Shown: positions 51,493-60,915, counted from the stretch's first letter. The stretch: 64,000 nt of DNA from Nocardioides piscis (GCF_011300215.1 NZ_CP049866.1:1922001-1986000); one strand, 5' to 3'. Notes: generated by a model not told the origin, from the sequence alone. Program-made: numbers and translations.

Positions 51493-52587
51493 TCACTTTG
51501 GCTCAGCCGTCCAGTGCAAGTGGTCGTAGTGCCCGCCGGTGACGTTATTGGGGTCGTGCATGCCGCCGCCGTCGTACTTCCTCCAGCCTTCGTCGGCGCG
51601 AGCGACTGACCAGATCCGGCCCTGCCAGATGACGTACTCGACACCCAAGGTTCTCGCGTTGTCCTTCACCCAGTTGGTGACCTGCCAGCCGTAGTCGAGG
51701 GCGTGACCAGTCGCGGCTGTGCCGAGGGCGTTGCCGAAGGTGCCGTCGCAAGCGCGGCCAAGCGAGTGCTCAGAGGGCTGGCCTGGCCGCGGCGACCAGC
51801 AGGCCCACGAACTCTCCGGGAACTTGGACCGGATCTGGGCGAGAATGTGCGCGGTTCGCTCGGTTATCTGGCCGTCGGTCGTCGGGTCGTCGACGAGGTT
51901 TCCAGGGTTGTCGCCGTTGAACGGTGATGCCGGGCCACCAGTGGCTGCGCAGCCCGCGGAGGCAGGGTCGACGCCGGCTTCGATCTCGACCGCTCCGTGG
52001 CTCGCTAACCACGGCTCCGGGTCGATCGGTGTGCCGTCCGCACCGCCGGGCCTAACCTCGAAATGGAGATGCGGACCGGTCGAGTAGCCAGCCACGCCGA
52101 CGTCGGCGATGTACTCGCCAGCCGTCACGGACTGGCCGACCTCGACGTGAATCCCATCGGCGTACATGTGCGCGTACCCGGTGGCGATGGTCCTGCCGCC
52201 AACGTTGTGTTCGATGAGAATCAGGTTCCCGTATCCGCTGGCAGCACCGGCGAACACGACGCGCCCGTCGGCAGCGGCGAGGATGTGCGTTCCCGTCGGT
52301 GCCGCGAGGTCAACCCCCGTGTGGAGCTTCGTCTCGCCGGTGACTGGGTGAACCCGGATACCGAACCCACTCGTCTTGACCCACGTACCGGCCGGCAACG
52401 GCATCACCACGTGTGAGGTCTCTGGGATCGAGACAGGCGTGTTTCCGATGTTGCTGAAAGCACTGCTCGTCGTCGTCGGCAGGCAGGAGGCTTGGGCGGC
52501 GGGATTGAGCAGGGCGCCGAGGGCGAGCAGGAAGGCGGCTGGACCGAGGGTCAACGCCAGCACGCCGCTGAGGACTGCCTTGCGCAT
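51493..52587 (-). CDS. M23 peptidoglycan hydrolase for conjugation
   Basis: A 364-residue secreted enzyme. A signal peptide/anchor at residues 5-33 is followed by the M23 domain with HTGVDL (zinc His and Asp) and GPHLHFEV. The C-terminal ~130 residues form an ARB_07466-type module (CWSPRPGQPSEHSLGRACDG, then YVIWQGRIWS and HYDHLHWT). In conjugation systems such enzymes open the cell wall for the channel. It starts 6 bp after the VirB8-like gene. Confidence 0.87.
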   Translation of the reverse strand: MRKAVLSGVLALTLGPAAFLLALGALLNPAAQASCLPTTTSSAFSNIGNTPVSIPETSHVVMPLPAGTWVKTSGFGIRVHPVTGETKLHTGVDLAAPTGTHILAAADGRVVFAGAASGYGNLILIEHNVGGRTIATGYAHMYADGIHVEVGQSVTAGEYIADVGVAGYSTGPHLHFEVRPGGADGTPIDPEPWLASHGAVEIEAGVDPASAGCAATGGPASPFNGDNPGNLVDDPTTDGQITERTAHILAQIRSKFPESSWACWSPRPGQPSEHSLGRACDGTFGNALGTAATGHALDYGWQVTNWVKDNARTLGVEYVIWQGRIWSVARADEGWRKYDGGGMHDPNNVTGGHYDHLHWTAEPK

Positions 52588-52593
52588 CCGCGG

Positions 52594-53256
52594 TCACTCC
52601 AGCGGATCGTCGAGCCTGGACAGGCGCAGTAGGTGGCACGTTGGATACGTCGGCGCGCAGACGATGAACACGGTGAACGCGACGCCGTGCTGGCTAGCGA
52701 CGTGCTCGCCCTCCCAGACACCCTCGCGGTGGCGAGTGCCTCTGATTGTGAACGCGGTGGTGCCAGGCAGGAGCTCGTCACCGGCCTGTGCTTCGGCGGT
52801 CGCCCAGAGATCCGGAATCTCGACCGAGGTGATCTCGATCCACTGCCGGGTCTCGTACGTCCCGAGCTCGATCCAGATTCGGTCGGTCGGGAGGTAGTTG
52901 GCGATATCAGAAACCAGTCCTGCGGACGATTCGCCCGTCGGGTCCGCCACGGAGACCAACTGCTCGGTCACCGACTTCGGAGAGCTCGTAGTCCGTGTGT
53001 CCCAAGCAAACAATGCCGTCGCGACTTGTCGCGCGAAGGCTTGCGGTTCAGCCGCGTCCAGTGCCGGCGGCGAGGTCTGGGTCGCGATCGGTTCTGACGA
53101 AGGAGGTGCGGCCGTCGTACGTGGCTCCGCGGACGGATCGCGGTTCGCGAACGACGCATAGCTGACCACGGCCACAAGGAGGAGCAGGACACCGACCGCG
53201 AGCACGAGGAGGCGGCGCCACCGCGTTTCGGTCGCATCGGGAAGCTGGATCCACAT
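52594..53256 (-). CDS. VirB8-like/TcpC-like conjugation protein
   Basis: A 220-residue protein with one N-terminal transmembrane helix (LLVLAVGVLLLLVAVVSYA), a Pro/Ser/Thr linker and a C-terminal domain of NTF2-like size. It ends in a strand-rich part with a probable disulfide (VCAPTYPTC). The layout is that of VirB8/TcpC scaffold proteins, which bridge the inner membrane and the channel. ATG 53256 has an AAAGGA site. Confidence 0.65.
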   Translation of the reverse strand: MWIQLPDATETRWRRLLVLAVGVLLLLVAVVSYASFANRDPSAEPRTTAAPPSSEPIATQTSPPALDAAEPQAFARQVATALFAWDTRTTSSPKSVTEQLVSVADPTGESSAGLVSDIANYLPTDRIWIELGTYETRQWIEITSVEIPDLWATAEAQAGDELLPGTTAFTIRGTRHREGVWEGEHVASQHGVAFTVFIVCAPTYPTCHLLRLSRLDDPLE

Positions 53257-53284
53257 GCGTCGTCCTTTCGTTTCTGGTGGGCCA

Positions 53285-54271
53285 TCAGGCCGGCGTGAGT
53301 GCGCGCTCCGCCTCGACCGTTCGCGCGAAGGTCGCCGTCTCGTCCAGGACGCGGTTGAACATCGCCCAGTCCTCGGCGGAGAGCTCAGCTGCGACTTGGT
53401 TGGCGTCGTAGTGCTTGGACCAGCCGTCCATCTCGCGCCAGACCATCGCGAACGACTTCACGGACCGCTTGGCGTTCGCTGCTGCGGCAGCTCGCCTCGC
53501 CCGGTTCTCGCGCATCCGTCGCAACCGGTCGGCGTCGTCCCGGGCGCGCTTCGCGTCAGCCTCTGCGTCCACATCCACGTCAGGGGAATCCATGCGCCGT
53601 TCGGCGGCCTCGACCACAGCTCGAACGCGTTGATAGCCGGGATCGACAGGACCGCCGTTGCGAATCCGCTCAAGTTCATCGGTGGCCACCTGACGTACCC
53701 CAGCGGACAGGTCCCGGTCAGCCGCCACGCGTTCCATCGCGAGGATCTGGTTCAGCCGGGTGTACGACGCGGAGCCGGTGATCATCTCGGCAGCCCGTCG
53801 TCGCCCGTCGCCGTGACCCCGGGGGAACGGTGCCGCCGAATCGGCGGCACCGTCCTCAGTGCCACCGTCATCGCGGGGGCCGCCGAACTGAGTGGCCTCC
53901 TGCCGACGCGCTGCGTCCTCTTCGAGAAGGGCCACCATCTCCTTGTAGAGCTGCGCCGCTTCGTATGTCGTCAGCGGCTTGTGGGTCAGGTTGTCGTCGC
54001 GCTCGGCGAGCAAGAGGGTCAGCTCGTCGCTGAGCCCCGACCGCACCCAAACCCGTACGTTGCTCCATCCGAGCTCTCGGGCCGCTTCGAGCCGACGGAA
54101 CCCACAGATCAGGAAGCCGTCCGTGGTGATCGTGATCGGCTGCAAGAGGCCGAAGCGTTCGAGTGACTTCTTCAGCTGATCGAGGTTGCCGGGATCGCGC
54201 CGGTGACGCGCGCCGACCCGAATGGACTCGATGCTTCGCTGGAGCTCGGCGCGACCGCGTGACTCAGGCAT
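53285..54271 (-). CDS. ParB/RepB/Spo0J-type DNA-binding protein
   Basis: A 328-residue protein with an N-terminal ParB domain (IRVGARHRRDPGNLDQLKKS, FGLLQPITIT and GFRRLEAARELGW, in which the GxRR-type motif is the CTP/nucleotide-binding site), a helix-turn-helix middle, and a long basic coiled C-terminus (KRARDDADRLRRMRENRARR). No ParA is adjacent. It may act in element maintenance, or as a transfer or replication regulator. ATG 54271 was chosen; it overlaps the upstream gene by 8 bp. Confidence 0.82.
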   Translation of the reverse strand: MPESRGRAELQRSIESIRVGARHRRDPGNLDQLKKSLERFGLLQPITITTDGFLICGFRRLEAARELGWSNVRVWVRSGLSDELTLLLAERDDNLTHKPLTTYEAAQLYKEMVALLEEDAARRQEATQFGGPRDDGGTEDGAADSAAPFPRGHGDGRRRAAEMITGSASYTRLNQILAMERVAADRDLSAGVRQVATDELERIRNGGPVDPGYQRVRAVVEAAERRMDSPDVDVDAEADAKRARDDADRLRRMRENRARRAAAAANAKRSVKSFAMVWREMDGWSKHYDANQVAAELSAEDWAMFNRVLDETATFARTVEAERALTPA

Positions 54272-55121
54272 TTGCACGCTCCGTTGCGATCGGGGCTGCC
54301 TTTGCGATGACGTCGGCGATGCCAGTGAGGTGAAACAGTTCGTCGTAGCGCTCACCGGTCAGGAGACGCTTGAGAATGCCTCGCCCTGAGGCCGTGTGTT
54401 CGAGATTCGGCAGATCGTGTCCGAGCACCGCATGGAGGACAGCGATCCACGAGTCCTGATCGATATCCAGATGGCATCGGATCGAAGGGTCGCGGCGTAG
54501 CGACTCGAAGGTGCTCCGCTTGTTTCCGGTTCGGATAAGGCGCGCGGCGATGCATTCCAAGGCCATCTGGGCCGCCGCTCGCGACCATCCCGAATCCACG
54601 AAGAACTCGACCGCAGTCTCGAGCGCGACCCAGGCGTTCGTCGGCTCGGCGTCTGGTTCCTCGCTGTCGGGATCGACCGCCAGCGGGTCTTCCACGTCCG
54701 ACAGGTCGTCGAGTGACCAGAACGAGGGATGGAAGTCCGCGAGGCTCGTCTCGTGATCGCTGATGCGGTCGGCGTCGTGGAAGTCAGTGACGTCGTCGGT
54801 GCGGACCTGGTCAGTGCCGCAGAGCAGTCCTTGTGCGCGCTCCTCGTAGAACATCTGGAGCGCCACGGCGTGTGTGATCACTGCCCAGGGGTCGTCTGCA
54901 ATCCGAGCCGCGCGAGTGCGCATGACGTCCCACGCAGCGGCAGCGGCCTCGGCCGGATCGCGATGATGCTTTGTTGCGAGGCCGGCGTACTTCCGGGTGG
55001 TCAGCGCCATCAGTTCGGCGACGTCAGGGTCGTGCTCCCATGGACGGTCGCCTCCGTAATGAACGTCGACGAGGAGCAGGCGCAGGCGCTCGGGGTCGTC
55101 AAACGGGTGGATGTCGCTCAT
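54264..55121 (-). CDS. Conserved element protein of unknown function
   Basis: A 285-residue soluble acidic protein with VHYGGDRPWEHD near the N-terminus, an Asp-rich middle (DLSDVEDPLAVDPDSEEPD) and a helical C-terminus (TGERYDELFHLTGIADVIAK). It is coupled by overlap to ParB downstream and to a small gene upstream. It has no known motif. Confidence 0.6.
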   Translation of the reverse strand: MSDIHPFDDPERLRLLLVDVHYGGDRPWEHDPDVAELMALTTRKYAGLATKHHRDPAEAAAAAWDVMRTRAARIADDPWAVITHAVALQMFYEERAQGLLCGTDQVRTDDVTDFHDADRISDHETSLADFHPSFWSLDDLSDVEDPLAVDPDSEEPDAEPTNAWVALETAVEFFVDSGWSRAAAQMALECIAARLIRTGNKRSTFESLRRDPSIRCHLDIDQDSWIAVLHAVLGHDLPNLEHTASGRGILKRLLTGERYDELFHLTGIADVIAKAAPIATERANA

Positions 55122-55468
55122 AGCTCGACTCCTCGATCTGTGGTGGGTGTGCTCGGCAGCGGGCGCGCGATCGTGCGTCGCGTGACCCGGGCGGCGGAGC
55201 GGGGCGCACGCTGGGCTCGACGGTTCAGTTCGGCCTGTAGGTCGATGCCGCGACGGATGAACTTGGAGCCGACAACCGTCGGAAGGTCGCTTGGGCGGAC
55301 CCATGCGACGGACGAGGCTGGTCCCGGTGTCGCGGCGCTCCTGGCCGTTCGAACTGACGGATCCGCGTGTTGGGCAAGCGCGTTCAACTCGGACTCTGCC
55401 GGTTCACGGGCTTCCTCGGGGGCGTCGAGGGAGCGGTCGAGGTGGCGCTCGTACGGGTCGGTGTTCAC
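55118..55468 (-). CDS. Small hypothetical protein of the replication block
   Basis: A 116-residue polar, Arg/Ala-rich protein with a short central motif (VAWVRPSDLPTVVGSKFIRRG). It is coupled by ATGA and GTGA overlaps to both neighbours (primase upstream, hypothetical downstream). It may be an accessory to the primase. Confidence 0.55.
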   Translation of the reverse strand: MNTDPYERHLDRSLDAPEEAREPAESELNALAQHADPSVRTARSAATPGPASSVAWVRPSDLPTVVGSKFIRRGIDLQAELNRRAQRAPRSAARVTRRTIARPLPSTPTTDRGVEL

Positions 55469-56370
55469 AACGTCACCGCCTCAACCGCTCGGGTAGGGCC
55501 CGCGAGGTTCGCCGGCCCGAGTCTCGTCGCGATCCGGTACGCCGAACGGATGGTCGCGGTGGCCTCCCGATCGGATAGTCCGGCCTGCTGGGCTGCCTCG
55601 CCCAGAACGCCAGCCGCCGTCTGGAACGGGTAGTTGGACTCAGCCATGCGGCACGCGGCCCAGAACAGACTGCCGTTGCGATCGCCCTCGGGGCGGCTCG
55701 CGACCCAGCCCGCGAGTTTGTCCGGGCGGGCGCCCGCGCTGGGAAGGTCAGGCGGCGGGGCGTGACGTCGAGGTGGATCGAGGAAGTTCCGCAGTGCTGT
55801 CCCATCGACGGAGCGAGGCTGGTGGGAGGCGAGAGCGACCAGTTCGTACCCGCGCTCGCTGCCGTCGGCGACGACAACTCGCGAGGGCGGGGCGATGACG
55901 TACCCACCGTCTCCTCGGAAGTCGACGTGATCCCCAGGCAGTTGCCATGAACGGTGCTCCTGGCCGTGCCATCGCAGAAAGTAGGCGTGGAGGCCGCCTG
56001 AGGGCGTTCTGACCTGCCACGCCCAGCCAGAGACGAGGCCAGCGTGCTGGGCCTTCTCGAAAGCGTCGAAACCCGAGCCGCCAGCGTGAACGTCGACGTC
56101 GACGACATCGATGCCAGACACAGCGCCAGTGGGGATCGCGAGGTTCGCCGTTGGCCACGCCGACCACCATCGGGACACAAGGCCCGGTTCCGCTGTGGCG
56201 TCGTGGAATCCGTGGGGAGTCAGGGGCCGCTTCTCGCCTGGCGCACAGGGGAAGACCGGAATGCCGTGCGCAGCCAGGTTGCGCGCCGCGGATGCCGTCG
56301 AGACGTCGGGTGCGCCCAAGTCGCGTACGAGCTGAGGTGACCAGCGTGTGGTGGCGGTTGAGTCGTTCAT
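55465..56370 (-). CDS. Bifunctional primase-polymerase (AEP, Prim-Pol)
   Basis: A 301-residue archaeo-eukaryotic-type primase. The AEP catalytic core appears as IDVVDVDVHAGG (metal-binding Asp residues in a D-x-D), TPSGGLHAYF with the catalytic His, and GDGGYVIAPPS. The C-terminal ~100 residues are a helical accessory region. No helicase is fused, unlike many replication proteins of actinobacterial elements. It may prime transferred strands or replicate the excised element. ATG 56370 was chosen over GTG 56379. Confidence 0.87.
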   Translation of the reverse strand: MNDSTATTRWSPQLVRDLGAPDVSTASAARNLAAHGIPVFPCAPGEKRPLTPHGFHDATAEPGLVSRWWSAWPTANLAIPTGAVSGIDVVDVDVHAGGSGFDAFEKAQHAGLVSGWAWQVRTPSGGLHAYFLRWHGQEHRSWQLPGDHVDFRGDGGYVIAPPSRVVVADGSERGYELVALASHQPRSVDGTALRNFLDPPRRHAPPPDLPSAGARPDKLAGWVASRPEGDRNGSLFWAACRMAESNYPFQTAAGVLGEAAQQAGLSDREATATIRSAYRIATRLGPANLAGPTRAVEAVTL

Positions 56371-56406
56371 GCCGACCACGTTGCGCCCAGGGGGGCACCA
56401 ATTATC

Positions 56407-56485
56407 GCCCGTCCTCAGGGGGCCCGTCCCAAGGACGGGCGCCCCCGGCAGGAAGCGTTTGTGCAGGTCAGGTGGGGGCCCGTCC
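56407..56485. repeat. Four GCCCGTCC repeats in the primase/LysM-BTAD gap
   Basis: GCCCGTCC occurs directly at 56407-56414, 56422-56429 and 56478-56485, and inverted at 56433-56440, forming an 8-bp dyad with the second copy (spacer CAA). They lie in the 201-bp non-coding gap between the LysM-BTAD and primase genes. A GATAAT (minus strand, about 56402-56407) overlaps the first copy, so an operator is as likely as iterons of an origin. Confidence 0.55.
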
Positions 56486-56571
56486 TAAAGTTGAAGAAGT
56501 TTCAGCAGAGGCCTTGCGCGCCGCTGAGATTGGTCGTGATGCCCACGCGGAGCCGACAGAGTTCGTGGCCT

Positions 56572-59500
56572 TCAGGAGGCTGAAGGGCGGCGGGGTGCTC
56601 TCGGCGCACGTTGTTGACCCCAGCCGTTGTTCTTCACGATCTCCTTGGTGCGCACAGGCAAATCGACCGGCGGCTCGTGGTCGTCGCGCCGGTCGAAGAC
56701 GTCCTCGCTGAGCATCTGGTCGGCGGCGTCGGCGTGGCCCTGAGCTTCCAGGACCTTGGCGAGATCCAGCCGACTGACTTCGTCGTACGGCGCGGCCGTG
56801 CACGCCTTCTCGGCGGACTGACGGGCTAGGTCGAGGTCACCTCGCTGGAGGGCGTCGAGGACAACGATGTGAGCCGTGTCGGCGATGGCGCACGGAATCA
56901 GGTCCTGTAGGCGCTCCCCGTCGAGAAGCCAGTTCCACCCCTGGTCGCGCAGCTGATCGAAAGGCTTGCCGCCCACGAGTTGCAGCGCCTGGACGAGGTC
57001 AGCCATGCCATCGTGACCCCGTGCTTGACCACGCGCGCGGAGGCGACGGAAGAGGTCGACGTCCACGAGGAGGTCCTCGACCTGATACCCGTGCCATTCC
57101 GCGTCCGGGTGGTCGCCCTGTTTGGGGATGTGCCACTCGCCGGTACGTGGATCCTTGCCGAGCCATTCGCGCAGGTAGCCGATGTCTGTTCGGGCGCGAG
57201 GCTGACCGATGTGGAATGCCTCAGCGATCGTTCGCGACATCACGCCCTCGGGGTGGAGTGCCACGAAGGCGAGCAGTTCTGAGTAGTACGGCCGGCGCTT
57301 GACGATCTGCTCGACCACCTTGCCGTGGGCCGTGACCCGCACCGGGCCGAGGAGCGTGAGCCGTGGAAGCCGTGAGTCGTCGTCGAACCATGCCGCCACG
57401 TCCGCGTCCAGCATCGGGTCGAGGTCGTCGAGAGCCTCAGCAACTTCGTGGGTGGCACTGGGCGCAAGCTCGTTGATGTCCTCCTCTGTCGCCGCCGCGA
57501 CCTCGACGTACGCCTGGGTGCGCTCTGGCAGCAGTGAGGTGGAGTCGGTCGCGCCGACCAGGCGCGGACGCGTGTACTCGCTGCGCAGCGCTCCGGCCTG
57601 ATCGGCAACCGACCGCCAACCATCTGCGGCTTGCGCGAAGCCCGGAATGTCGGTCGTCGGCGTCACCCGCGTGACGTCGACGATGGCGGCGCAGAGCGTT
57701 GCTTCCTCGGATGTCAGCCCAGCAGCGGCAACGTCGATCCCGATGGACGGCGCCATGAGGCGGCCAGCTGCAGTGAACTCGAAGGCGGTCGCACTCTCCG
57801 GCGGCGCTGCGGCCACGGTGACGACTGCGACCCCGAATCGCCCTGCCGACTGGGCCCGGGCTTCGGAAATGACGGCGGCCAGGTCGACGTTGGCCGCGAT
57901 GACCACCTGCCACGGATCGGGCTCGTCGCCCTGCCGTCGGCTCGCAGTCTGGATCTCGGCCGTCACCGAGTCCACAGCAGCGTCGTCGGCCTCGTGAGTG
58001 CGCAGCCGCAAGGTGTCCAGGTCGCCGAGTTCCTCGCCGATGCCGAAGGTGTCGGTCTGCACGAGTACCGACCATGGGTTCAGGGCCAGCTCGGCGGCGA
58101 CGTGCCGGGCGAATGCCAAGGTCTGTTCGCCGTCGCCGGTCAGAGCGATGGAGCCCAACGGCTCGAGGTTCACCAACCACAACGCTCGACTGTCGTCACG
58201 GCCGACGCTGACGAGCATGGGGTACGGCGACAGCACGTCGTCGTCGACTTTGACGGTGCCGAGTTCGACCTGCCAGTGCTGTTCGTCGCCCTTCCATGGA
58301 GCAGCGAGCTCCACGCGCTCGGCGAAATGGAACGTCGCGACTCCACGAGATAGCGACACGGATGTCAGGGCCGGGAGTGGCGTTTCCGTGTCGCGCGACT
58401 GAGCAGCGATGTTGTTGAGCGCGGCGTCGAGCCCTTCGATGTCGTAGGCCGACCGGTCGCCGTGTGTCGCCGCAGTTTTGTCGATCTTGATCAGCTCGGG
58501 CGGATTGGGGGCAAGGGTCTGACCCGGCCGGCGATAACGGAGTTGCGTGCGGCGATGTGCGCGCACCGCCAGGAGAACGGCACCAGCGAGGAGCCCGCCG
58601 CCGGCCACTCCCGGCAGCAGCCAGGCAGGCGCGCCTTCTGCCGCCGGGTCCTCTGCATCGGCCACCGGCGTGTTCGGCTCGGCCGCGGGCTGCGTCGGCT
58701 CGGCCTGAGGCGCCGGGACTTCAGCCTCGGGCCGCTCAGCAAACGGTGGCTCTGCGGTTGGGGGCGGCCCGTCCGTGGTCTCGTCGTCATGAGACTGAGC
58801 CGGCTCGTCCCTTTGCGGAATCGTCAGCTCCCAGCCTGGGCGAATCAGGTCGGGATCCTCCAAGCGGGCGCCGTCGGGCTGCTCGGTAGCGCGCGATGCC
58901 TCGAAGATCTCCGGATACCGAGTGCCGTCTCCGAGCTCCTGCTCGGCGATCTCCGACAACGTGTCGCCGGGCTCAACCACGACGGTCTCGGATTCGCTCG
59001 ACTCGACGACCGGCACGCGAAGGACGGTTCCGGGCGTGATGAAGTCCGGACGTCCATCGAGTACGTCGGCGTTGAGGCCGACAAGTTCGGGGAAGCGAGC
59101 GCCGTCCCCGAGCAGCCGCTCGGCGATCCGCCACAGACTGTCACCCCGGGCGACGGTGTACTCGCGTGTCTGTCGCTTCTCGGCCGTCGACTTGGGTTCG
59201 ACAGACACCTGCGGAACTGGCTCCGCCGAGACCGCCTCGGCGCCCATCGGCGTAGGCGACACGGGCGCAACAGCAGCGGCGGCGTACGCAGGCGGACTCG
59301 GCAGAGCGGCGGCGATGGTCGGAGCGGCCATGAAGAGCAGGGCAGCAGCGCCGACCAACTGGGCTGCGAACTGTTGGGGCATTGCGAGTCCGGGGAGCGC
59401 TGGCGCCGGTACACGACGTACCTCCGCGACGGCTGCCAACAGGACGGATCCCGTCACGACTGCCCAAGCGCACCAGCCCACGGCTGCGAAAGCCGCGAAC

Positions 59501-59667
59501 GCAAGACTCCCGTCATCTGGTCGGGTGAGCATTCGCCGGAGTTCGGCTAGGTCTGCGTCCCAGGGGGCGAAGCCGATGGCGATGAGGATGGCTGGGAAGG
59601 CCACCACCAGCCCGAGCAGGGCAAGGCAGGCGGACAGCCCGCGGATCCGTTGGCCGAGTGTCGTCAT
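56572..59667 (-). CDS. LysM- and BTAD-domain membrane protein
   Basis: A 1031-residue protein with three to four hydrophobic helices in the first ~125 residues. Two LysM modules follow, YTVARGDSLWRIAERLLGDG (about 170-215) and VEPGDTLSEIAEQELGDG (about 230-285), then an acidic Pro-rich linker and a further membrane segment near 345. The large cytosolic part ends in a SARP-type winged helix plus BTAD domain (LLGPVRVTAHG to the end). LysM binds peptidoglycan and BTAD is found in transcriptional activators, so the layout suggests sensing of the cell wall linked to gene control. It heads the Tad-like block and overlaps the upstream gene. Confidence 0.82.
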   Translation of the reverse strand: MTTLGQRIRGLSACLALLGLVVAFPAILIAIGFAPWDADLAELRRMLTRPDDGSLAFAAFAAVGWCAWAVVTGSVLLAAVAEVRRVPAPALPGLAMPQQFAAQLVGAAALLFMAAPTIAAALPSPPAYAAAAVAPVSPTPMGAEAVSAEPVPQVSVEPKSTAEKRQTREYTVARGDSLWRIAERLLGDGARFPELVGLNADVLDGRPDFITPGTVLRVPVVESSESETVVVEPGDTLSEIAEQELGDGTRYPEIFEASRATEQPDGARLEDPDLIRPGWELTIPQRDEPAQSHDDETTDGPPPTAEPPFAERPEAEVPAPQAEPTQPAAEPNTPVADAEDPAAEGAPAWLLPGVAGGGLLAGAVLLAVRAHRRTQLRYRRPGQTLAPNPPELIKIDKTAATHGDRSAYDIEGLDAALNNIAAQSRDTETPLPALTSVSLSRGVATFHFAERVELAAPWKGDEQHWQVELGTVKVDDDVLSPYPMLVSVGRDDSRALWLVNLEPLGSIALTGDGEQTLAFARHVAAELALNPWSVLVQTDTFGIGEELGDLDTLRLRTHEADDAAVDSVTAEIQTASRRQGDEPDPWQVVIAANVDLAAVISEARAQSAGRFGVAVVTVAAAPPESATAFEFTAAGRLMAPSIGIDVAAAGLTSEEATLCAAIVDVTRVTPTTDIPGFAQAADGWRSVADQAGALRSEYTRPRLVGATDSTSLLPERTQAYVEVAAATEEDINELAPSATHEVAEALDDLDPMLDADVAAWFDDDSRLPRLTLLGPVRVTAHGKVVEQIVKRRPYYSELLAFVALHPEGVMSRTIAEAFHIGQPRARTDIGYLREWLGKDPRTGEWHIPKQGDHPDAEWHGYQVEDLLVDVDLFRRLRARGQARGHDGMADLVQALQLVGGKPFDQLRDQGWNWLLDGERLQDLIPCAIADTAHIVVLDALQRGDLDLARQSAEKACTAAPYDEVSRLDLAKVLEAQGHADAADQMLSEDVFDRRDDHEPPVDLPVRTKEIVKNNGWGQQRAPRAPRRPSAS

Positions 59668-60089
59668 TGCTCCGTGCCTCCAATGGTTCGTACGACCCGA
59701 GCGGATGCCTCGCCGGTGACGGTCAGGTTCGAGAAGCCGATGGCCCCGAGGAACTGGGGGTCGTAGTGGTCGGTCACTGTCACGGTGACCGTGTCGCCGC
59801 CGGTGATCTCGACCGTCCCTTCGACGTGAGCAGCCGCGAGGTACTCCTTGGCGGCGGTCCGTGCAGCGGCCAGATCGACGTCAACCGAGCGGCCCTCGAT
59901 CGCGGCCGGCGCCTGAATCCTCTGCCCTCCGGCGCGGGCGGCCTGGGCCGCGATGTCGTGGGCTCGCTGCTGAGCATGCACTTGGCCACCGAGGTCGACG
60001 GCGAGACCGACAAGCATGATCATCACGAAACTTGCGGTGACCAGCCAGACGCTGATCGAGCCGCGCTCGTCACGCACGCGGCGGGTCAT
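59664..60089 (-). CDS. TadG-like/Flp pilus-assembly protein
   Basis: A 141-residue protein with a class III prepilin-like leader (RDERGSISVWL, cleavage expected after the Gly) followed by one hydrophobic helix and a strand-rich pseudopilin domain. It is the Tad/Flp minor pilin type. It is coupled by ATGA overlap to both neighbours. Confidence 0.78.
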   Translation of the reverse strand: MTRRVRDERGSISVWLVTASFVMIMLVGLAVDLGGQVHAQQRAHDIAAQAARAGGQRIQAPAAIEGRSVDVDLAAARTAAKEYLAAAHVEGTVEITGGDTVTVTVTDHYDPQFLGAIGFSNLTVTGEASARVVRTIGGTEQ

Positions 60090-60511
60090 GACCGCTCCCT
60101 GAACGAGTCAAGCGGCGAGGTAACCGTGGCCGTCACGGTCCGCGATCCGGGGACGCCGGGAACGGCCAAATCTCCGAGGTTGAGACGACAAGAGACGGTG
60201 ACCTCGACGGACCCGGGGGTTCCGACGGGCTTCGCAAAGTCGGATGAGTCGATCGAGACCTGGACGGTGATGCAGTCGATGTCTTGGTTCGCCAGGCTGG
60301 CCCGCGCTGCTTCCTCGGCGCCGGAGCGTGCCTCCTGGCTGGTTCGTGCGATCGAGGCAGTTCGCGCACCGTCGGCGGCGGCGGATTCGACCGCTCCGTG
60401 AGTCATCGCAGTGCGCCCGCCGAAGATGATCAGGCCGACGAACAGAGCGAAGGCAGGCACGCCAATCACTGCCTCGACGGCGGCAGAACCTCGCTCGTCC
60501 CGGCCGCTCAC
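60086..60511 (-). CDS. TadE-like pseudopilin
   Basis: A 141-residue protein with the TadE leader GRDERGSAAVEAVIGVPAF (Glu after the cleavage site as in type IV pilins), a single membrane helix and a soluble strand-rich tail. It starts at GTG 60511, overlapping the upstream gene stop. Confidence 0.8.
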   Translation of the reverse strand: MSGRDERGSAAVEAVIGVPAFALFVGLIIFGGRTAMTHGAVESAAADGARTASIARTSQEARSGAEEAARASLANQDIDCITVQVSIDSSDFAKPVGTPGSVEVTVSCRLNLGDLAVPGVPGSRTVTATVTSPLDSFRERS

Positions 60512-60915
60512 GGCGCCGTGATCCTCTCAGTCGGAAGCGAAGCCGACTGCTCGATTCGCGGCGTCCAGCCCGGAATGACGCTCAGACTTTTCCCTATCAC
60601 CGTCACGGTGACTGTCGTAGCCGTCCGATCAGCCGTCACGCTAACGCCCGACAAGACGTCGTCGCCGCCAGCGTCGGAGACGAACGCGTCGGCGGCAGCG
60701 ACGCCGTCCGACTGCGTTCCAGACTCCGCACTTGCCGCACGAGCACCCTCCTGCGCGGCGGCAATCGCCACGCTTCGGGCGTGGTAGAACAACGCGGCCT
60801 GCATCCCCAGGAACATCACCGCGAACAACGCAGGCAGCAGGATCACGAGCTGAATCGACACCGACCCGTGCTCGTCCCTTCGCCTACTTGATGTTGCCGG
60901 CCTGTGCTGTGACAT
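60508..60915 (-). CDS. Second TadE-like pseudopilin
   Basis: A 135-residue protein with RRDEHGSVSIQLVILLPALF, a related prepilin leader followed by a membrane helix and an Ala-rich tail. ATG 60915 lies within the pilin gene 3' end (32-bp overlap), so the two are tightly packed. Confidence 0.78.
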   Translation of the reverse strand: MSQHRPATSSRRRDEHGSVSIQLVILLPALFAVMFLGMQAALFYHARSVAIAAAQEGARAASAESGTQSDGVAAADAFVSDAGGDDVLSGVSVTADRTATTVTVTVIGKSLSVIPGWTPRIEQSASLPTERITAP

